A DNA stretch of 64,000 bases. Source: Gemmataceae bacterium (GTDB taxonomy: Bacteria; Planctomycetota; Planctomycetia; Gemmatales; Gemmataceae). Below, piece after piece: positions 13,279 through 21,857 of this stretch. The notes under the pieces are model-generated. The model was not told the DNA's origin, did no database searches, and saw only the letters and a program-made list of their open reading frames with translations. Location of the stretch: the NCBI GenBank assembly GCA_901538445.1, contig LR594584.1, positions 2,761,586 through 2,825,585 on the forward strand, read 5' to 3'. Position 1 is the first letter of the stretch. Each line of letters starts with the position of its first letter. A program made the position numbers and the translations under genes.

Positions 13279-13801
13279 CGGGGGACTCCCGCTTGAGCGA
13301 CCGGCTGATGCAGTCGCGCAGCTTCTCGCGGACGCGGCTGATCGCCCTGCACACGGTGTCGGCCCGCGTGCCGAGGTGCTCGCCGATCGCGGCGGCGGAG
13401 CGGTCCGCGAAGTAGTACTGGTCGATCAGCTCCCGGCTCTTGTCCGGGAGCCGGTCGAGGCACCGGCGGAGCGCGGCGAGTTCGTCGTCGTACTCGGGCT
13501 CGGCGTCCCGTTGCTCCGCCAGCCGCTGGACGTGCTCGGCGAGCCGCCGCAGGACGTCCGGCATCTCGCGGGTCCGCTCGCGCCACAAGCGGAGCGCGAC
13601 GGTGCGCGTCATGGCGGCGAGCAGCGGCCGCACGTCGGTCGTCAGGTCGCGCTCGCCGGCACGGGCCAGGAACTCGACGAGAACCTGCTGCGCCACGTCG
13701 TCAGCGAGCCCAGGGTACGGTGCGTGCCGGAGCGCCACCCCGCGGACGAACCCGGCGTGAGCGAGGAAGAGCTGTGCAGCCTTGGCAACGTCGGAAGCCA
13801 T
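13271..13801 (-). CDS. ECF-type RNA polymerase sigma factor
   Basis: A 176-residue sigma-70 family protein. Region 2 covers about residues 10-75 (LADDVAQQVLVEFLARA, then a TRTVALRLWRERTRE segment). Region 4 covers about 110-165 (LDRLPDKSRELIDQYYFADRS, IGEHLGTRADTVCRAISRVREKL), a helix-turn-helix that reads the -35 element. The architecture fits the planctomycete ECF groups paired with FecR/LamG proteins, and the next gene is exactly such a protein with an 8-bp overlap. ATG 13801 has GGGGA 4 bases upstream; an alternative ATG at 13819 with GGGAAG adds six residues and cannot be excluded. Confidence 0.9.
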   Translation of the reverse strand: MASDVAKAAQLFLAHAGFVRGVALRHAPYPGLADDVAQQVLVEFLARAGERDLTTDVRPLLAAMTRTVALRLWRERTREMPDVLRRLAEHVQRLAEQRDAEPEYDDELAALRRCLDRLPDKSRELIDQYYFADRSAAAIGEHLGTRADTVCRAISRVREKLRDCISRSLKRESPDA

Positions 13802-13993
13802 TGTGTCCCCGGCGGTCATGGTCTTCCCGCACCACGGGCCGGAACCGGACCACAAATCCGGCGGAATCTTGGTGCGCGACCGAAAACAGCGGCCCGGCAC
13901 CACTCTTGCATGTTCTCGCGGTGCGCCGGACCGGTCACGAACAATAATCACTGCGGCTCTCACAGGGCTACAGCAACGTTTGGAGAAGTGTCG

Positions 13994-14248
13994 ATGAGCA
14001 AACACCACGGGCGGTCCACCACGGTGGCCAGGGCCGGTCACAAGACAACCGAGCCGAGCCGCGAGCGTCAGGTCAGGAGTGGTGAGAAGGCGGATGAGGA
14101 TCGCCTTGGTGCCAATATTGGCGTTCCCCTCGAAGAGGCGATCCGCGTGCGGGCGTACCAGAACTGGGACCGGGCAGGGAGACCCGAGGGCGATGGGGTT
14201 TCATTCTGGCTCGAAGCAGAGGCGGAACTCACGCGCTCGGCCACTTGA
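13994..14248 (+). CDS. DUF2934 small protein
   Basis: An 84-residue protein. A basic, disordered N-terminal half (MSKHHGRSTTVARAGHKTTE) is followed by the DUF2934 signature at about residues 50-80 (IRVRAYQNWDRAGRPEGD, FWLEAEAEL). DUF2934 proteins are small and common in soil bacteria, with no established function; the fold may bind nucleic acid or protein. The ATG has an excellent GGAGAAG site at 13982-13988. It is divergent from the sigma factor gene, so the 192-bp gap 13802-13993 should hold promoters for both, but I see no convincing -35/-10 pair there. Confidence 0.8.
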   Translation: MSKHHGRSTTVARAGHKTTEPSRERQVRSGEKADEDRLGANIGVPLEEAIRVRAYQNWDRAGRPEGDGVSFWLEAEAELTRSAT

Positions 14249-14371
14249 GGGCTGTTCGGGCTCACTTCGGACACGGTGACGAAATCGCACGGGGGTTTGG
14301 TACTGAATCTGCGACTCGGTTCGCCGGGCCGGCACCCTGACCGCCGGTCGTTCAACGACACGGAGAGCACC

Positions 14372-14680
14372 ATGAACCCGACCATGACGCGAACCGAATC
14401 GCCCCGCGGGGCCGCGGGCCGCACGGGCGAAAGCAGCGAAGCCGTCAAGCATTCCGAGGGGCCGGTCGCCCGCAGCATCGAAGAATACACTGCCCAACTG
14501 CCGTCCGACACGTTCCTGTGGGCCGCCGGCGCGTCAATCGCCGGCTCCCTGACCCTCATGGCCACCGGCAACCGCCACGGGGCGCTGTTCGTGGGCCAGT
14601 GGGCACCCACCTTCCTGCTCCTGGGCATCTACAATAAGATCGTGAAGGTTGCGGGGTCGGACCGCGTTCACAAGTCCTGA
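14372..14680 (+). CDS. Small two-helix membrane protein
   Basis: A 102-residue protein with a charged N-terminus, then the segment SIEEYTAQLPSDTFLWAAGA leading into two hydrophobic stretches (about residues 48-68 and 74-92) and a short basic tail. Proteins with this LPSDTFLWAA-type motif are scattered through Acidobacteria and planctomycetes as hypotheticals; this is from memory. GGAGAG at 14362-14367 supports the ATG. It lies 123 bp after the DUF2934 gene and ends at a very strong terminator, so the two small genes may form one transcript. The function is unknown. Confidence 0.75.
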   Translation: MNPTMTRTESPRGAAGRTGESSEAVKHSEGPVARSIEEYTAQLPSDTFLWAAGASIAGSLTLMATGNRHGALFVGQWAPTFLLLGIYNKIVKVAGSDRVHKS

Positions 14681-14700
14681 CACAACGCTCCTGACACGCG

Positions 14701-14741
14701 CGACCGGGGCGGGGCACCACGTGCCCCGCCCCGGTCGTTTT
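14701..14741. terminator. Intrinsic terminator, 17-bp stem with U-tract
   Basis: Positions 14701-14717 pair perfectly with 14721-14737 around a 3-base loop, followed by TTTTACTTT. It is the best-formed intrinsic terminator in the window. It ends the plus-strand small-protein transcript and sits next to the stop codon (14740-14742) of the convergent VTT gene. Confidence 0.9.
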
Positions 14742-15519
14742 ACTTTAACTCGCCACCTTCGGGCGCGCCGCCACGCACGATCACCTTGCGAATGAGGATG
14801 GGAACGAGGGCCAGTGCCGCGAGTGCGGCAAGGACCTGCGGCGAGACGATGTCGTTCGGCGAGTCCACGGAGGCCAGTTCTGCCCCGACCCGAGTGGAGA
14901 GGAACGCGTACGGCAGCACACCGAGGCAACTCACCGCTGCGAAGGTGCGGGTGCCGATTGGCGTCAGCGCCATCAAGACGTTGACCAGGAAGAACGGCAC
15001 GGTGGGCATCATCCGCAGGGTAAGCAGATAGTACGCGCCGTCGCGTGCCACACCGCGTTGCACCCGCGAGAGCCACTTCCCTTCCATCTGCCGCACTCGC
15101 TCGCGGAACAGCACGCGCGTCGCAAGGAACGAGACCGTGACGCCCGTGGTGTACGCGAGGCACGACGCGACCAGCCCGAGCGGGACGCCGAAGAGGGCCC
15201 CCCCGATGAGCGTCATCACGGTCAGGACCGGAAACGGGAGCGACGCGGCGCAACCGAACAGGAGGTAGAACCCCGCCAGCGCCGCGAGCAGGTTGTGATC
15301 AACCCACGCACGCCATCCGGCGAGGTGGGCCTGCGCCGCGTCCCACGCGGTGGCCTGCGACGGCCCCAGTGCGACCCCGGCGGCGACGGCTGCGACCACG
15401 AGTGCGAGCGCCATGCGACCCACGAACTTCTGGCGCGACACCACTAGGGCCGCTGGGTCCGAACGGCCTGCTCCATCGGGTCGGTCCACCGCAAGGTTCT
15501 CCGAACGGCTCCCTATCAC
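14740..15519 (-). CDS. VTT/DedA-type (TVP38/TMEM64) membrane protein
   Basis: A 259-residue integral membrane protein with the SNARE-associated/VTT domain at about residues 60-225. Family landmarks are the FPVLTVMTLIGGALFGVPLG re-entrant loop and the downstream LLTLRMMPTVPFFLVNVLM segment. About six hydrophobic segments are visible. DedA/TVP38 proteins are linked to lipid carrier recycling and membrane potential; the substrate here is unknown. The start is a GTG at 15519 preceded by AGGATAGG; a later GTG at the VVSRQKF segment is possible. It stands alone, divergent from the exporter operon. Confidence 0.88.
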   Translation of the reverse strand: MIGSRSENLAVDRPDGAGRSDPAALVVSRQKFVGRMALALVVAAVAAGVALGPSQATAWDAAQAHLAGWRAWVDHNLLAALAGFYLLFGCAASLPFPVLTVMTLIGGALFGVPLGLVASCLAYTTGVTVSFLATRVLFRERVRQMEGKWLSRVQRGVARDGAYYLLTLRMMPTVPFFLVNVLMALTPIGTRTFAAVSCLGVLPYAFLSTRVGAELASVDSPNDIVSPQVLAALAALALVPILIRKVIVRGGAPEGGELK

Positions 15520-15657
15520 CCTATCCTACGGCTTCCGCGGGGGTGTCCACGTACCGGCCACCCGCGGACCGCCCGGCCTCAGTTTCTGGACTCGTCGCGG
15601 GGCCGGTGCGAGGGCTACCATGATGGGAGTGCGACTCGCTGACCCGCGGAGACCGGC

Positions 15658-17850
15658 ATGGGAATCGCGACCCCCGACACACCCGCCGATACAGGCGCAA
15701 TGGCGGTCCTCGAGGCGCTGGTGACGGCCGCGGGCGGCACCTTCGACCCGACCCGGGCGGCGCAGGCGCTGCGGACCGCGGAGCGGGAGATCGCGCCCAC
15801 CTCGCCGCGCGCCGCCCGGCTGCGGATGGCCGACGCCGCGGCGGCGTTCGGGGTGCAACTCTCCGGGTGCCCGCTCTCGGTCACGGAAGCGATCCGGTAC
15901 ATCGAGGACGAGGGGGCACTCGCCGTCTTCACGGTGACGGCCGATGGGTCGGCGAAGTGGTTCGTTCTCGTCGAGGCGAAGGGCGGGTCCGGCCGCCTGG
16001 CCGACCTCGGACGGCCCGACGACAGCGGGTGGCGGAACGCGGAGGAGCTGGCAACGGCCCTGGGCGCGGCCAGTCCGGCCGCGGTCATCGAGTGGCTCCT
16101 CGCCCGCCCCGCCGCCCCGATGGCGGAGGCGGCGCGGGCCGCCGAGGACGCGACGCACGGTGCCGCGGGACACGACCCCCACGGTGGGCACACCGGGCAC
16201 CACATGCCCCCGTTCCGGCGCCTGCTCGGGCTGCTCCGGCCCGAGGTGGGGGACATGTGGCTGGTGCTCCTGTTCGCCGTCGGGGTCGGGGCCTTTTCGC
16301 TGGCCACGCCGGTGGTCGCGATGGCCGTGGTGAACACCGTCGCGCTCGGCACACTGGTGCAGCAACTCCTGGTCCTGTGTGCGGCCCTCGCGGTGGCGCT
16401 GTCCCTCGCGGGCGCGCTCACGTTCCTCCAGGTGGTCGTGGTCGAGTTCATCCAGCGGCGGGTGTTCGTGCGGGTCGCGGCCGACCTCGCGCACCGCCTG
16501 CCGCGGGTGGACCTGCGGGCGTTCGACCGGCAGCACGGTCCGGAGCTGGTGAACCGGTTCTTCGACGTGCTGACCGTCCAGAAGTCGGCCGCGACGCTGC
16601 TCCTGGACGGGATCACGATCGCGCTGCAGGTGTTCATGGGCCTCATCCTGCTCGGGTTCTATCACCCGTACCTGCTCGTGTTCGACCTCATCCTCATCGG
16701 GGCCCTGGTGCTGCTGTTCGGCCTCCTGGGCCGCGGGGCGGTGGGCACGGCGGTGCAGGAGTCGATCGCCAAGTACAAGGTCGCCGGGTGGATGGAAGAG
16801 GTGGCCCGGCACCCGATCGCGTTCAAGATGGCCGGCGGGCCGCGCCTGGCCGTCGAGCAAACCGACGGCCTGACCCGCGAGTACCTCCTCGCCCGGTCCC
16901 GACACTGGCGGATCCTGATGCGCCAGGTCGGGTTCGCCCTGTTCCTTCAGGTGGCGGCGAACGCCGGCCTGCTGGCCGTGGGCGGCATCCTGGTGGGCCG
17001 CGGCGAACTCACCCTCGGCGAACTCGTCGCGGCCGAGATCATCGTCACCCTCGTGGTGGCGACGTTCTCCAAGCTCGGCAAGCAACTGGAAGCGTACTAC
17101 GACCTGCTGGCGGCGGTCGACAAGCTCGGGCACCTCCTCGACCTGCCGCTGGAGCGCGGCGGGGGCGAGCGGCACCAGGGCCGCGGGGCCGGGGCGAGCG
17201 TGACCGTCCACGACGTGACGTTCAGCTACGCCGGGCAGCACGTCCGGTCCCTGTCGCACACGTCACTGGCTCTGCGGCCCGGCGAGCGGGTCGCGCTGGT
17301 GGGGGCCAACGGGGCCGGAAAGAGCACCCTCACGGACCTCCTCTACGGGCTCCGGACCCCGGACAACGGGTGGGTCGAGATCGACGGGGTGGACCTGCGG
17401 ACGGTGCGACTGGACACGCTCCGCGAGCACGTGGCCGTGGTCAAGGGGATCGAGATCATCGAGGGCACGGTCCTGGAGAACGTGCGCCTCGGCCGCGACG
17501 GCGTCACCGAGGCCGACGTCCGAACCGCCCTGCGGAACGTCGGCCTCCTGGACGTCGTCCTCCGGCTCCCGGGGGGGCTGCACACGCAACTGTGGACCGG
17601 CGGCTCCCCCCTGTCCCTGGGGCAGGCGAACCGCCTGATGCTGGCACGGGCCGTCGTCGGGCGGCCCCGGCTCCTGATCCTCGACGAGGCGCTCGACCAC
17701 ATGGACGCCGACATCCGGGACACGGTCCTCCCGACCGTGTTGAGTGCCGACGCCGGTTGGACCCTGCTCATCGTCACCCACTCGGACGAGGTCGCGAAGC
17801 TGTGCGACCGGATCGTCCACCTCGACCGCCCGACAGGGGAGAACCACTGA
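15658..17850 (+). CDS. ABC exporter subunit with degenerate C39-like N-terminus
   Basis: A 730-residue fused ABC transporter. Residues 1-150 look like a C39 peptidase-like domain, but no catalytic Cys/His pair is evident. A His-rich linker follows (six His within 167-182), then six membrane helices (about 195-470) and an ATPase domain. Walker A is GANGAGKST (549-557), Walker B LLILDEAL (672-679) and the switch His is H708. The signature is LSLGQ (652-656) instead of LSGGQ, and the position of the Q-loop glutamine is Gly597 (HVAVVKG). This suggests altered coupling or a heterodimeric partner. CGGAGA supports the ATG. The stop overlaps the start of the adaptor gene by one base (TGATG). It is the inner-membrane part of a tripartite exporter; no cargo gene is adjacent. 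Confidence 0.9.
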   Translation: MGIATPDTPADTGAMAVLEALVTAAGGTFDPTRAAQALRTAEREIAPTSPRAARLRMADAAAAFGVQLSGCPLSVTEAIRYIEDEGALAVFTVTADGSAKWFVLVEAKGGSGRLADLGRPDDSGWRNAEELATALGAASPAAVIEWLLARPAAPMAEAARAAEDATHGAAGHDPHGGHTGHHMPPFRRLLGLLRPEVGDMWLVLLFAVGVGAFSLATPVVAMAVVNTVALGTLVQQLLVLCAALAVALSLAGALTFLQVVVVEFIQRRVFVRVAADLAHRLPRVDLRAFDRQHGPELVNRFFDVLTVQKSAATLLLDGITIALQVFMGLILLGFYHPYLLVFDLILIGALVLLFGLLGRGAVGTAVQESIAKYKVAGWMEEVARHPIAFKMAGGPRLAVEQTDGLTREYLLARSRHWRILMRQVGFALFLQVAANAGLLAVGGILVGRGELTLGELVAAEIIVTLVVATFSKLGKQLEAYYDLLAAVDKLGHLLDLPLERGGGERHQGRGAGASVTVHDVTFSYAGQHVRSLSHTSLALRPGERVALVGANGAGKSTLTDLLYGLRTPDNGWVEIDGVDLRTVRLDTLREHVAVVKGIEIIEGTVLENVRLGRDGVTEADVRTALRNVGLLDVVLRLPGGLHTQLWTGGSPLSLGQANRLMLARAVVGRPRLLILDEALDHMDADIRDTVLPTVLSADAGWTLLIVTHSDEVAKLCDRIVHLDRPTGENH

Positions 17851-19226
17851 TGGCCGCGACCGCCCCCCCGCACACGCTCCCGGCGATGACCCTCGCCCGC
17901 ACCCCGCGGTTCCTGCGCCGCGGGGCCTGGTCGCTGCTCACCCTGCTGCTGATCCTGGTGCCGTCGCTGGGCCTGACCCCCTGGGTGCAGACGGTCCACG
18001 GGACCGGGCGGGCGATCGCGTTCAAGCCGTCCCAGCGGCCGCAGTTCGTCGCGTCCCCGATCGAGGGGCGGGTGAAGAAGTGGCACGTCGTCGAGGGGGA
18101 CCGGGTCCGGGCCGGGCAGCTCCTCGTCGAACTGGTGGACAACGACCCGATGATCCTGGAGCGGCTCCGCGAGCAGGAGACCCTGGCGCTCCAGCGGCTC
18201 ACGCTCGCCGAGGGCCGGGTGGCCGACCACGAGAGCCGGCTCGCGTTCATCAAGGGGGAGCAGGAGGTGCTCGTCGCCGAGGCCGGGTTCCGGATCGAGC
18301 AGGCCGAGGCCCAGATCCTGGTGACCCTCCAGGAACTGGAGCGCGCCCGGTTCGACCTGAAGCGGGAGGAGCTGGCCTTCGACCGGATGAGCCGCCTGTC
18401 CGCCAGCAAGGTCGGCGAGGTCGTGTCGAAGGACCAGGTCGAGGAGGCCGAGCGGAAGCGGGACCTGGCGAGGGCCCAGGTGCCGCTCGTCGAGGCGCGG
18501 ATCAAGCTCGCCGGGAAGACGCTCGACGGCGCGAAGGCCCAGCGCGCGGCGACCGAGCAGCGGACCAGCGCCGCGATCCAGACCGAAGAGGCCGCGGTCA
18601 AGTCGGCCCGGGGCGAGCAGGCGTCCGTGCGGCAGCAGTACAACACGATCCGCACCCAGGTGGAGCGGCAGGCGAACCAGCGGGTGTACGCCACGGTCGA
18701 TGGGACCGTGTTCCGCGTCCTCGCCAACGCCGAGGCGGGCGGGCAGTTGGTCCGCCCCGGCGAGCGGCTCGCCGTGCTCGTGCCGGAGGTCAAGAGCACC
18801 GGCGAGGGCGAGGGGTTGACCCCGGACCCGCACCCCGGTATTGTCGCCGAACTCTTCATCGACGGGAACGACCTCCCGCTGGTCCGCGTGGGCGACCGCG
18901 TCCTCCTCCAGTTCGAGGGGTGGGCGGCGGTGCAGTTCGCGGCGTACCCCGAGGCCGCCGTGGGCACGTTCGAGGGCCGCGTGTACCTCGTGGACCCGAC
19001 GGCCGAGGGCCAGGGGTCGTTCCGCATCCTCGTCGAGCCGGCCCCCGGGGAGGCGTGGCCCGACGAGGCGTTCCTGCGCCAGGGGGTCCGTGCGCAGGGG
19101 TGGGTGATCCTGGGCGAGGTGCGGCTGGGGTACGAGGTCTGGCGGCTGCTGAACGGGTTCCCGCCGGCCCGCGAGGTGAAGACCAAGGAACCGCGGCAGC
19201 CGCTCGGGCCGGTGCAGCGGAAGTGA
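17850..19226 (+). CDS. HlyD-family periplasmic adaptor (membrane fusion protein)
   Basis: A 458-residue adaptor. One N-terminal membrane helix (about residues 26-46) is followed by the first half of a lipoyl/biotinyl-like domain (SPIEGRVKKWHVVEGDRV), a long alpha-hairpin coiled coil (about 100-270, rich in Arg, Glu, Gln and Ala), the second lipoyl half (VYATVDGTVFRVLANAEAGG) and a beta-barrel (about 320-430). It bridges the ABC protein upstream and the TolC-like channel downstream. The ATG overlaps the upstream stop codon and has GGGGAGA a few bases before it, indicating translational coupling. Confidence 0.92.
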   Translation: MAATAPPHTLPAMTLARTPRFLRRGAWSLLTLLLILVPSLGLTPWVQTVHGTGRAIAFKPSQRPQFVASPIEGRVKKWHVVEGDRVRAGQLLVELVDNDPMILERLREQETLALQRLTLAEGRVADHESRLAFIKGEQEVLVAEAGFRIEQAEAQILVTLQELERARFDLKREELAFDRMSRLSASKVGEVVSKDQVEEAERKRDLARAQVPLVEARIKLAGKTLDGAKAQRAATEQRTSAAIQTEEAAVKSARGEQASVRQQYNTIRTQVERQANQRVYATVDGTVFRVLANAEAGGQLVRPGERLAVLVPEVKSTGEGEGLTPDPHPGIVAELFIDGNDLPLVRVGDRVLLQFEGWAAVQFAAYPEAAVGTFEGRVYLVDPTAEGQGSFRILVEPAPGEAWPDEAFLRQGVRAQGWVILGEVRLGYEVWRLLNGFPPAREVKTKEPRQPLGPVQRK

Positions 19227-19242
19227 CAGTTTGGGGGAACTC

Positions 19243-20904
19243 ATGATGGTGTGGCCACGGACGGCCTGGCGGTTCGCGTGCGGGGGCGTGGCCCTTGCCG
19301 GGATCGCCTGCGCCACGAAGTCCCCCCTGCCCCCCGGCGCCTTCGTGCGCGGGCCGCTCGAGGTCCCACAGGTCCCCGCGCCCGCGCCGCCCCCGCACCT
19401 CCCGGAGCCACCGGCCGCCGAGCCGAAGCCCGCCGCCGCCCTTCGCCCCGGCTCCGCCCAGGACGCCCCGCTCGCCCTGCGCGAGGTCCTCTCCAGCGTC
19501 GAGGCGGCGTTCCCGCTGCTCTACGCAATAGAACAGGAGCGGCAGATCACCGCGGGCCAGCGGCTGTCCGCTGAGGGGCAATTCGACCCCGTGGTACGGT
19601 CCCGCGGCGTGGACCAGACGGGCTCGTTCGCGAACGGGGTGCTCGACGCCGTGGTGGAACAGGCGACGCCGTTCGGGGGCGTCTCGGCGTTCGCCGGGTG
19701 GCGGCTCGGGATCGGGAACTTCCCCGTCTACTACGGCGAGCGGAAGACGGGCGAGGGCGGCGAGTACCGCACCGGGTTCGTGGTCCCGCTGCTCCAGAAC
19801 CGCGACATCGACATCCGCCGCGCCCGGCTCCTCGCGGCACAGATCACCGAGAAGGCGGCGGACCCGATCATCCGTCGCGCGCGCCTCGACTACTTCCGGG
19901 CGGCGGCCCAGTCGTACTGGGTGTGGCAGGCCGCGGGGGCGCAGTACCGCGTGACCCAGGACCTCGTGCGCCTCGCCCGCGAGCGCCAGGCGCTCCTCGA
20001 CGAGCGCCGGAAGCAGGGGCTCGTCGGGGAGTCGGTCCCGGTCCTCAACCAGCGGCTGATCGCCGGCCGCGAGGAGGCCCGGCTCGGGGCCGAGCGGCAA
20101 CTCCAGCAGGCGGCCGTGCGGCTCTCGCTGTACCTCCGCGACTCGGCTGGCAACCCGGTGGTCCCGTCGTCCGACTGGCTCCTCCCGACGTTCGGCGACG
20201 CCACCCCACAGCGACCCGACGTCGAGCAACTCGAGGCCGACGTCGCCGCCGCCCTGGCCCAGCGGCCCGAGCTGGTGCGGTTCCAACTTGAGAAGGAGCG
20301 CCGGGCGGTCGAACTCAAGCTGGCGACGAACCAGCTCGCGCCGGTCCTCAACGCCTACGCGCAGGTCGCCCAGGACACCGGTCTGGGGAAGAAGACGTTC
20401 ACCGGCTCCGGCTCGTTCGCGTTCGACCGCACAACCTCCGAAGTTGGTGCCACGTTCGAGATGCCGCTCCCGTTCCGGAACGCCCGCGGCCTGTCGCTCA
20501 CCGCACGGGCACAGATCGCGCAGCTCCTCGCGCAGGAGCGGTACACCCGCGACGAGATCACCTCTCAGGTGCAGGACGCGGTCTCGGAGTTGGTGCAGAC
20601 GTACCGGCGGCTCGAGAAGGCCCGCGAGGAGCTGCGACTGGCCGTGCGGGTTCTCGAACTCGACACGGAGTCGTTCCGGGCGCGGCAGACGAGCCTCGTG
20701 GATTTGAACCTCCAGGAGATCGCCGCGGCGGAAGCCCGCAGCAAGGTGGTGAACGTGCTCGGGGCGTACCAGGCGGCCGTCGCGAACTACCTGGCCGTGA
20801 TCGGGAGCGAGGGGTCGGTCAGCGGTGCGGTGCTGCCCCGCACCGAGCCCGAGGCTCCGCCGCCGGTAAAGCCCATGCCGCCGCCCGTCGAGCCCAAGCC
20901 GTGA
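19243..20904 (+). CDS. TolC-type outer membrane channel
   Basis: A 553-residue outer membrane efflux protein. The N-terminus has a lipoprotein-like signal (GVALAGIACATKS, Cys near residue 23) and a Pro-rich stretch, followed by two outer membrane efflux repeats of long helices and strands (about 85-310 and 320-530) and a Pro-rich C-terminus. It completes the exporter operon, starting 17 bp after the adaptor stop. ATG 19243 with GGGGGAAC upstream is chosen over TTG 19231. A bidirectional hairpin at 20920-20949 ends the operon. Confidence 0.92.
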   Translation: MMVWPRTAWRFACGGVALAGIACATKSPLPPGAFVRGPLEVPQVPAPAPPPHLPEPPAAEPKPAAALRPGSAQDAPLALREVLSSVEAAFPLLYAIEQERQITAGQRLSAEGQFDPVVRSRGVDQTGSFANGVLDAVVEQATPFGGVSAFAGWRLGIGNFPVYYGERKTGEGGEYRTGFVVPLLQNRDIDIRRARLLAAQITEKAADPIIRRARLDYFRAAAQSYWVWQAAGAQYRVTQDLVRLARERQALLDERRKQGLVGESVPVLNQRLIAGREEARLGAERQLQQAAVRLSLYLRDSAGNPVVPSSDWLLPTFGDATPQRPDVEQLEADVAAALAQRPELVRFQLEKERRAVELKLATNQLAPVLNAYAQVAQDTGLGKKTFTGSGSFAFDRTTSEVGATFEMPLPFRNARGLSLTARAQIAQLLAQERYTRDEITSQVQDAVSELVQTYRRLEKAREELRLAVRVLELDTESFRARQTSLVDLNLQEIAAAEARSKVVNVLGAYQAAVANYLAVIGSEGSVSGAVLPRTEPEAPPPVKPMPPPVEPKP

Positions 20905-20919
20905 CGTTGGACCAACGCA

Positions 20920-20949
20920 AAGGGGCGGCGCGTGTTCGCGCCGCCCCTT
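20920..20949. terminator. Bidirectional hairpin terminator after the exporter operon
   Basis: A perfect 13-bp stem (20920-20932 with 20937-20949) and a 4-base loop (TGTT) lie between the convergent TolC-type and GlsB-like genes. The stem ends in AA/TT but no long U-tract follows. Confidence 0.75.
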
Positions 20950-20968
20950 CAAACGTCTCTCGTGCCGA

Positions 20969-21268
20969 TCAGCGGCTGTTCGGACTGTAGGTGACGTCGC
21001 GGGTGGTGCCGGTCGCCGCGACGTACCCCCAGAGCACGAGTACGCCGCCGGCGATCGACATCATCCACCCCGGCCACATGCGGTTCACGTCCGGGGTGTC
21101 GGTCCAGGTGGGCCAGATGGCCGAGGAGATGAGCCCACCGACGCACGCGCCGACCACGCCCAGCGCGATCGTCATCACCATCCCGAGGCTCTGCTTGCCG
21201 GGCACGATCGCCCGAGCGATGAGGCCCACGATCAACCCCGTGACGATCCAGCTCAGTAGCGACAACAT
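20969..21268 (-). CDS. GlsB/YeaQ/YmgE-family stress membrane protein
   Basis: A 99-residue membrane protein with the transglycosylase-associated family pattern: WIVTGLIVGLIARAIVPGKQ, then a Gly-rich second helix (GVVGACVGGLISSAIW) and a third helix (IAGGVLVLWGYVA). Members are small inner-membrane proteins often induced by stress; no enzymatic activity is proven. The ATG at 21268 has AAGGGAAC upstream. The following 213 bp, up to the divergent HPF-like gene, should hold both promoters, but I see no clear boxes. Confidence 0.85.
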   Translation of the reverse strand: MLSLLSWIVTGLIVGLIARAIVPGKQSLGMVMTIALGVVGACVGGLISSAIWPTWTDTPDVNRMWPGWMMSIAGGVLVLWGYVAATGTTRDVTYSPNSR

Positions 21269-21481
21269 GGCGTTCCCTTTGTTGGTGTTTGTTGCCGGCG
21301 GGCCGCATGAGCGGCTCATCATGTCCCGCTCGCTAATTCAGCACTTCGCGCGCCGAATCACGCTCTTCCCGCTACGATTCTGTGCCGCCTCACGGTGCCG
21401 GTGCGAGGCTCCACACCCGGCACGCGGTCTGCTAGTCTTCAGTGTTCCTCTCCCGATAGTTACACTCTCCGAGGGTCGCAA

Positions 21482-21832
21482 ATGATCTTCCAGGTCCGAA
21501 CCGATAACCACATCAAGAACAGCGCCGAACTGGGCGAGTCGATCCGGGCGACGGTCGAGGCGTCCATCGCCCCGCGGTTCGGCGACCGGCTCCGCCGAGT
21601 CGAGGTGTACCTCGAGGACATGAACGCCGAGAAGGGCGGGATCGACACCCGCTGCTCGATCGAGGTCCACCTCGCGGGCCGCCCGGCGGTGGCCGCGCAC
21701 GACGACGCCTCGGACGTGGACACGGCCGTTGACGGCGCGATCGAGAAGGTGATGCGCGTGCTCGAGCACCAACTTGGGAAACAAGAGGGCCGGGCGGGGC
21801 ACACGTCCGCGGCCGGCGACGAAGGGTTGTAA
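21482..21832 (+). CDS. HPF/RaiA-like ribosome-associated protein (short form)
   Basis: A 116-residue protein with the beta-alpha-beta-beta-beta-alpha pattern of the ribosome hibernation/sigma-54 modulation family: MIFQVRTDNHIKNSAELGES, then RVEVYLEDMNAEKGG, an IEVHLAGRP strand and a final helix (VDGAIEKVMRVLEHQLGK). It has only the N-terminal domain, as in HPF-short/RaiA, and lacks the dimerising C-terminal domain. Divergence from consensus is high, so it may bind something other than the ribosome. GAGGG precedes the ATG. The next gene starts 25 bp later. Confidence 0.72.
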   Translation: MIFQVRTDNHIKNSAELGESIRATVEASIAPRFGDRLRRVEVYLEDMNAEKGGIDTRCSIEVHLAGRPAVAAHDDASDVDTAVDGAIEKVMRVLEHQLGKQEGRAGHTSAAGDEGL

Positions 21833-21857
21833 CGCGGACGGGCCACCGGAGGCACGC

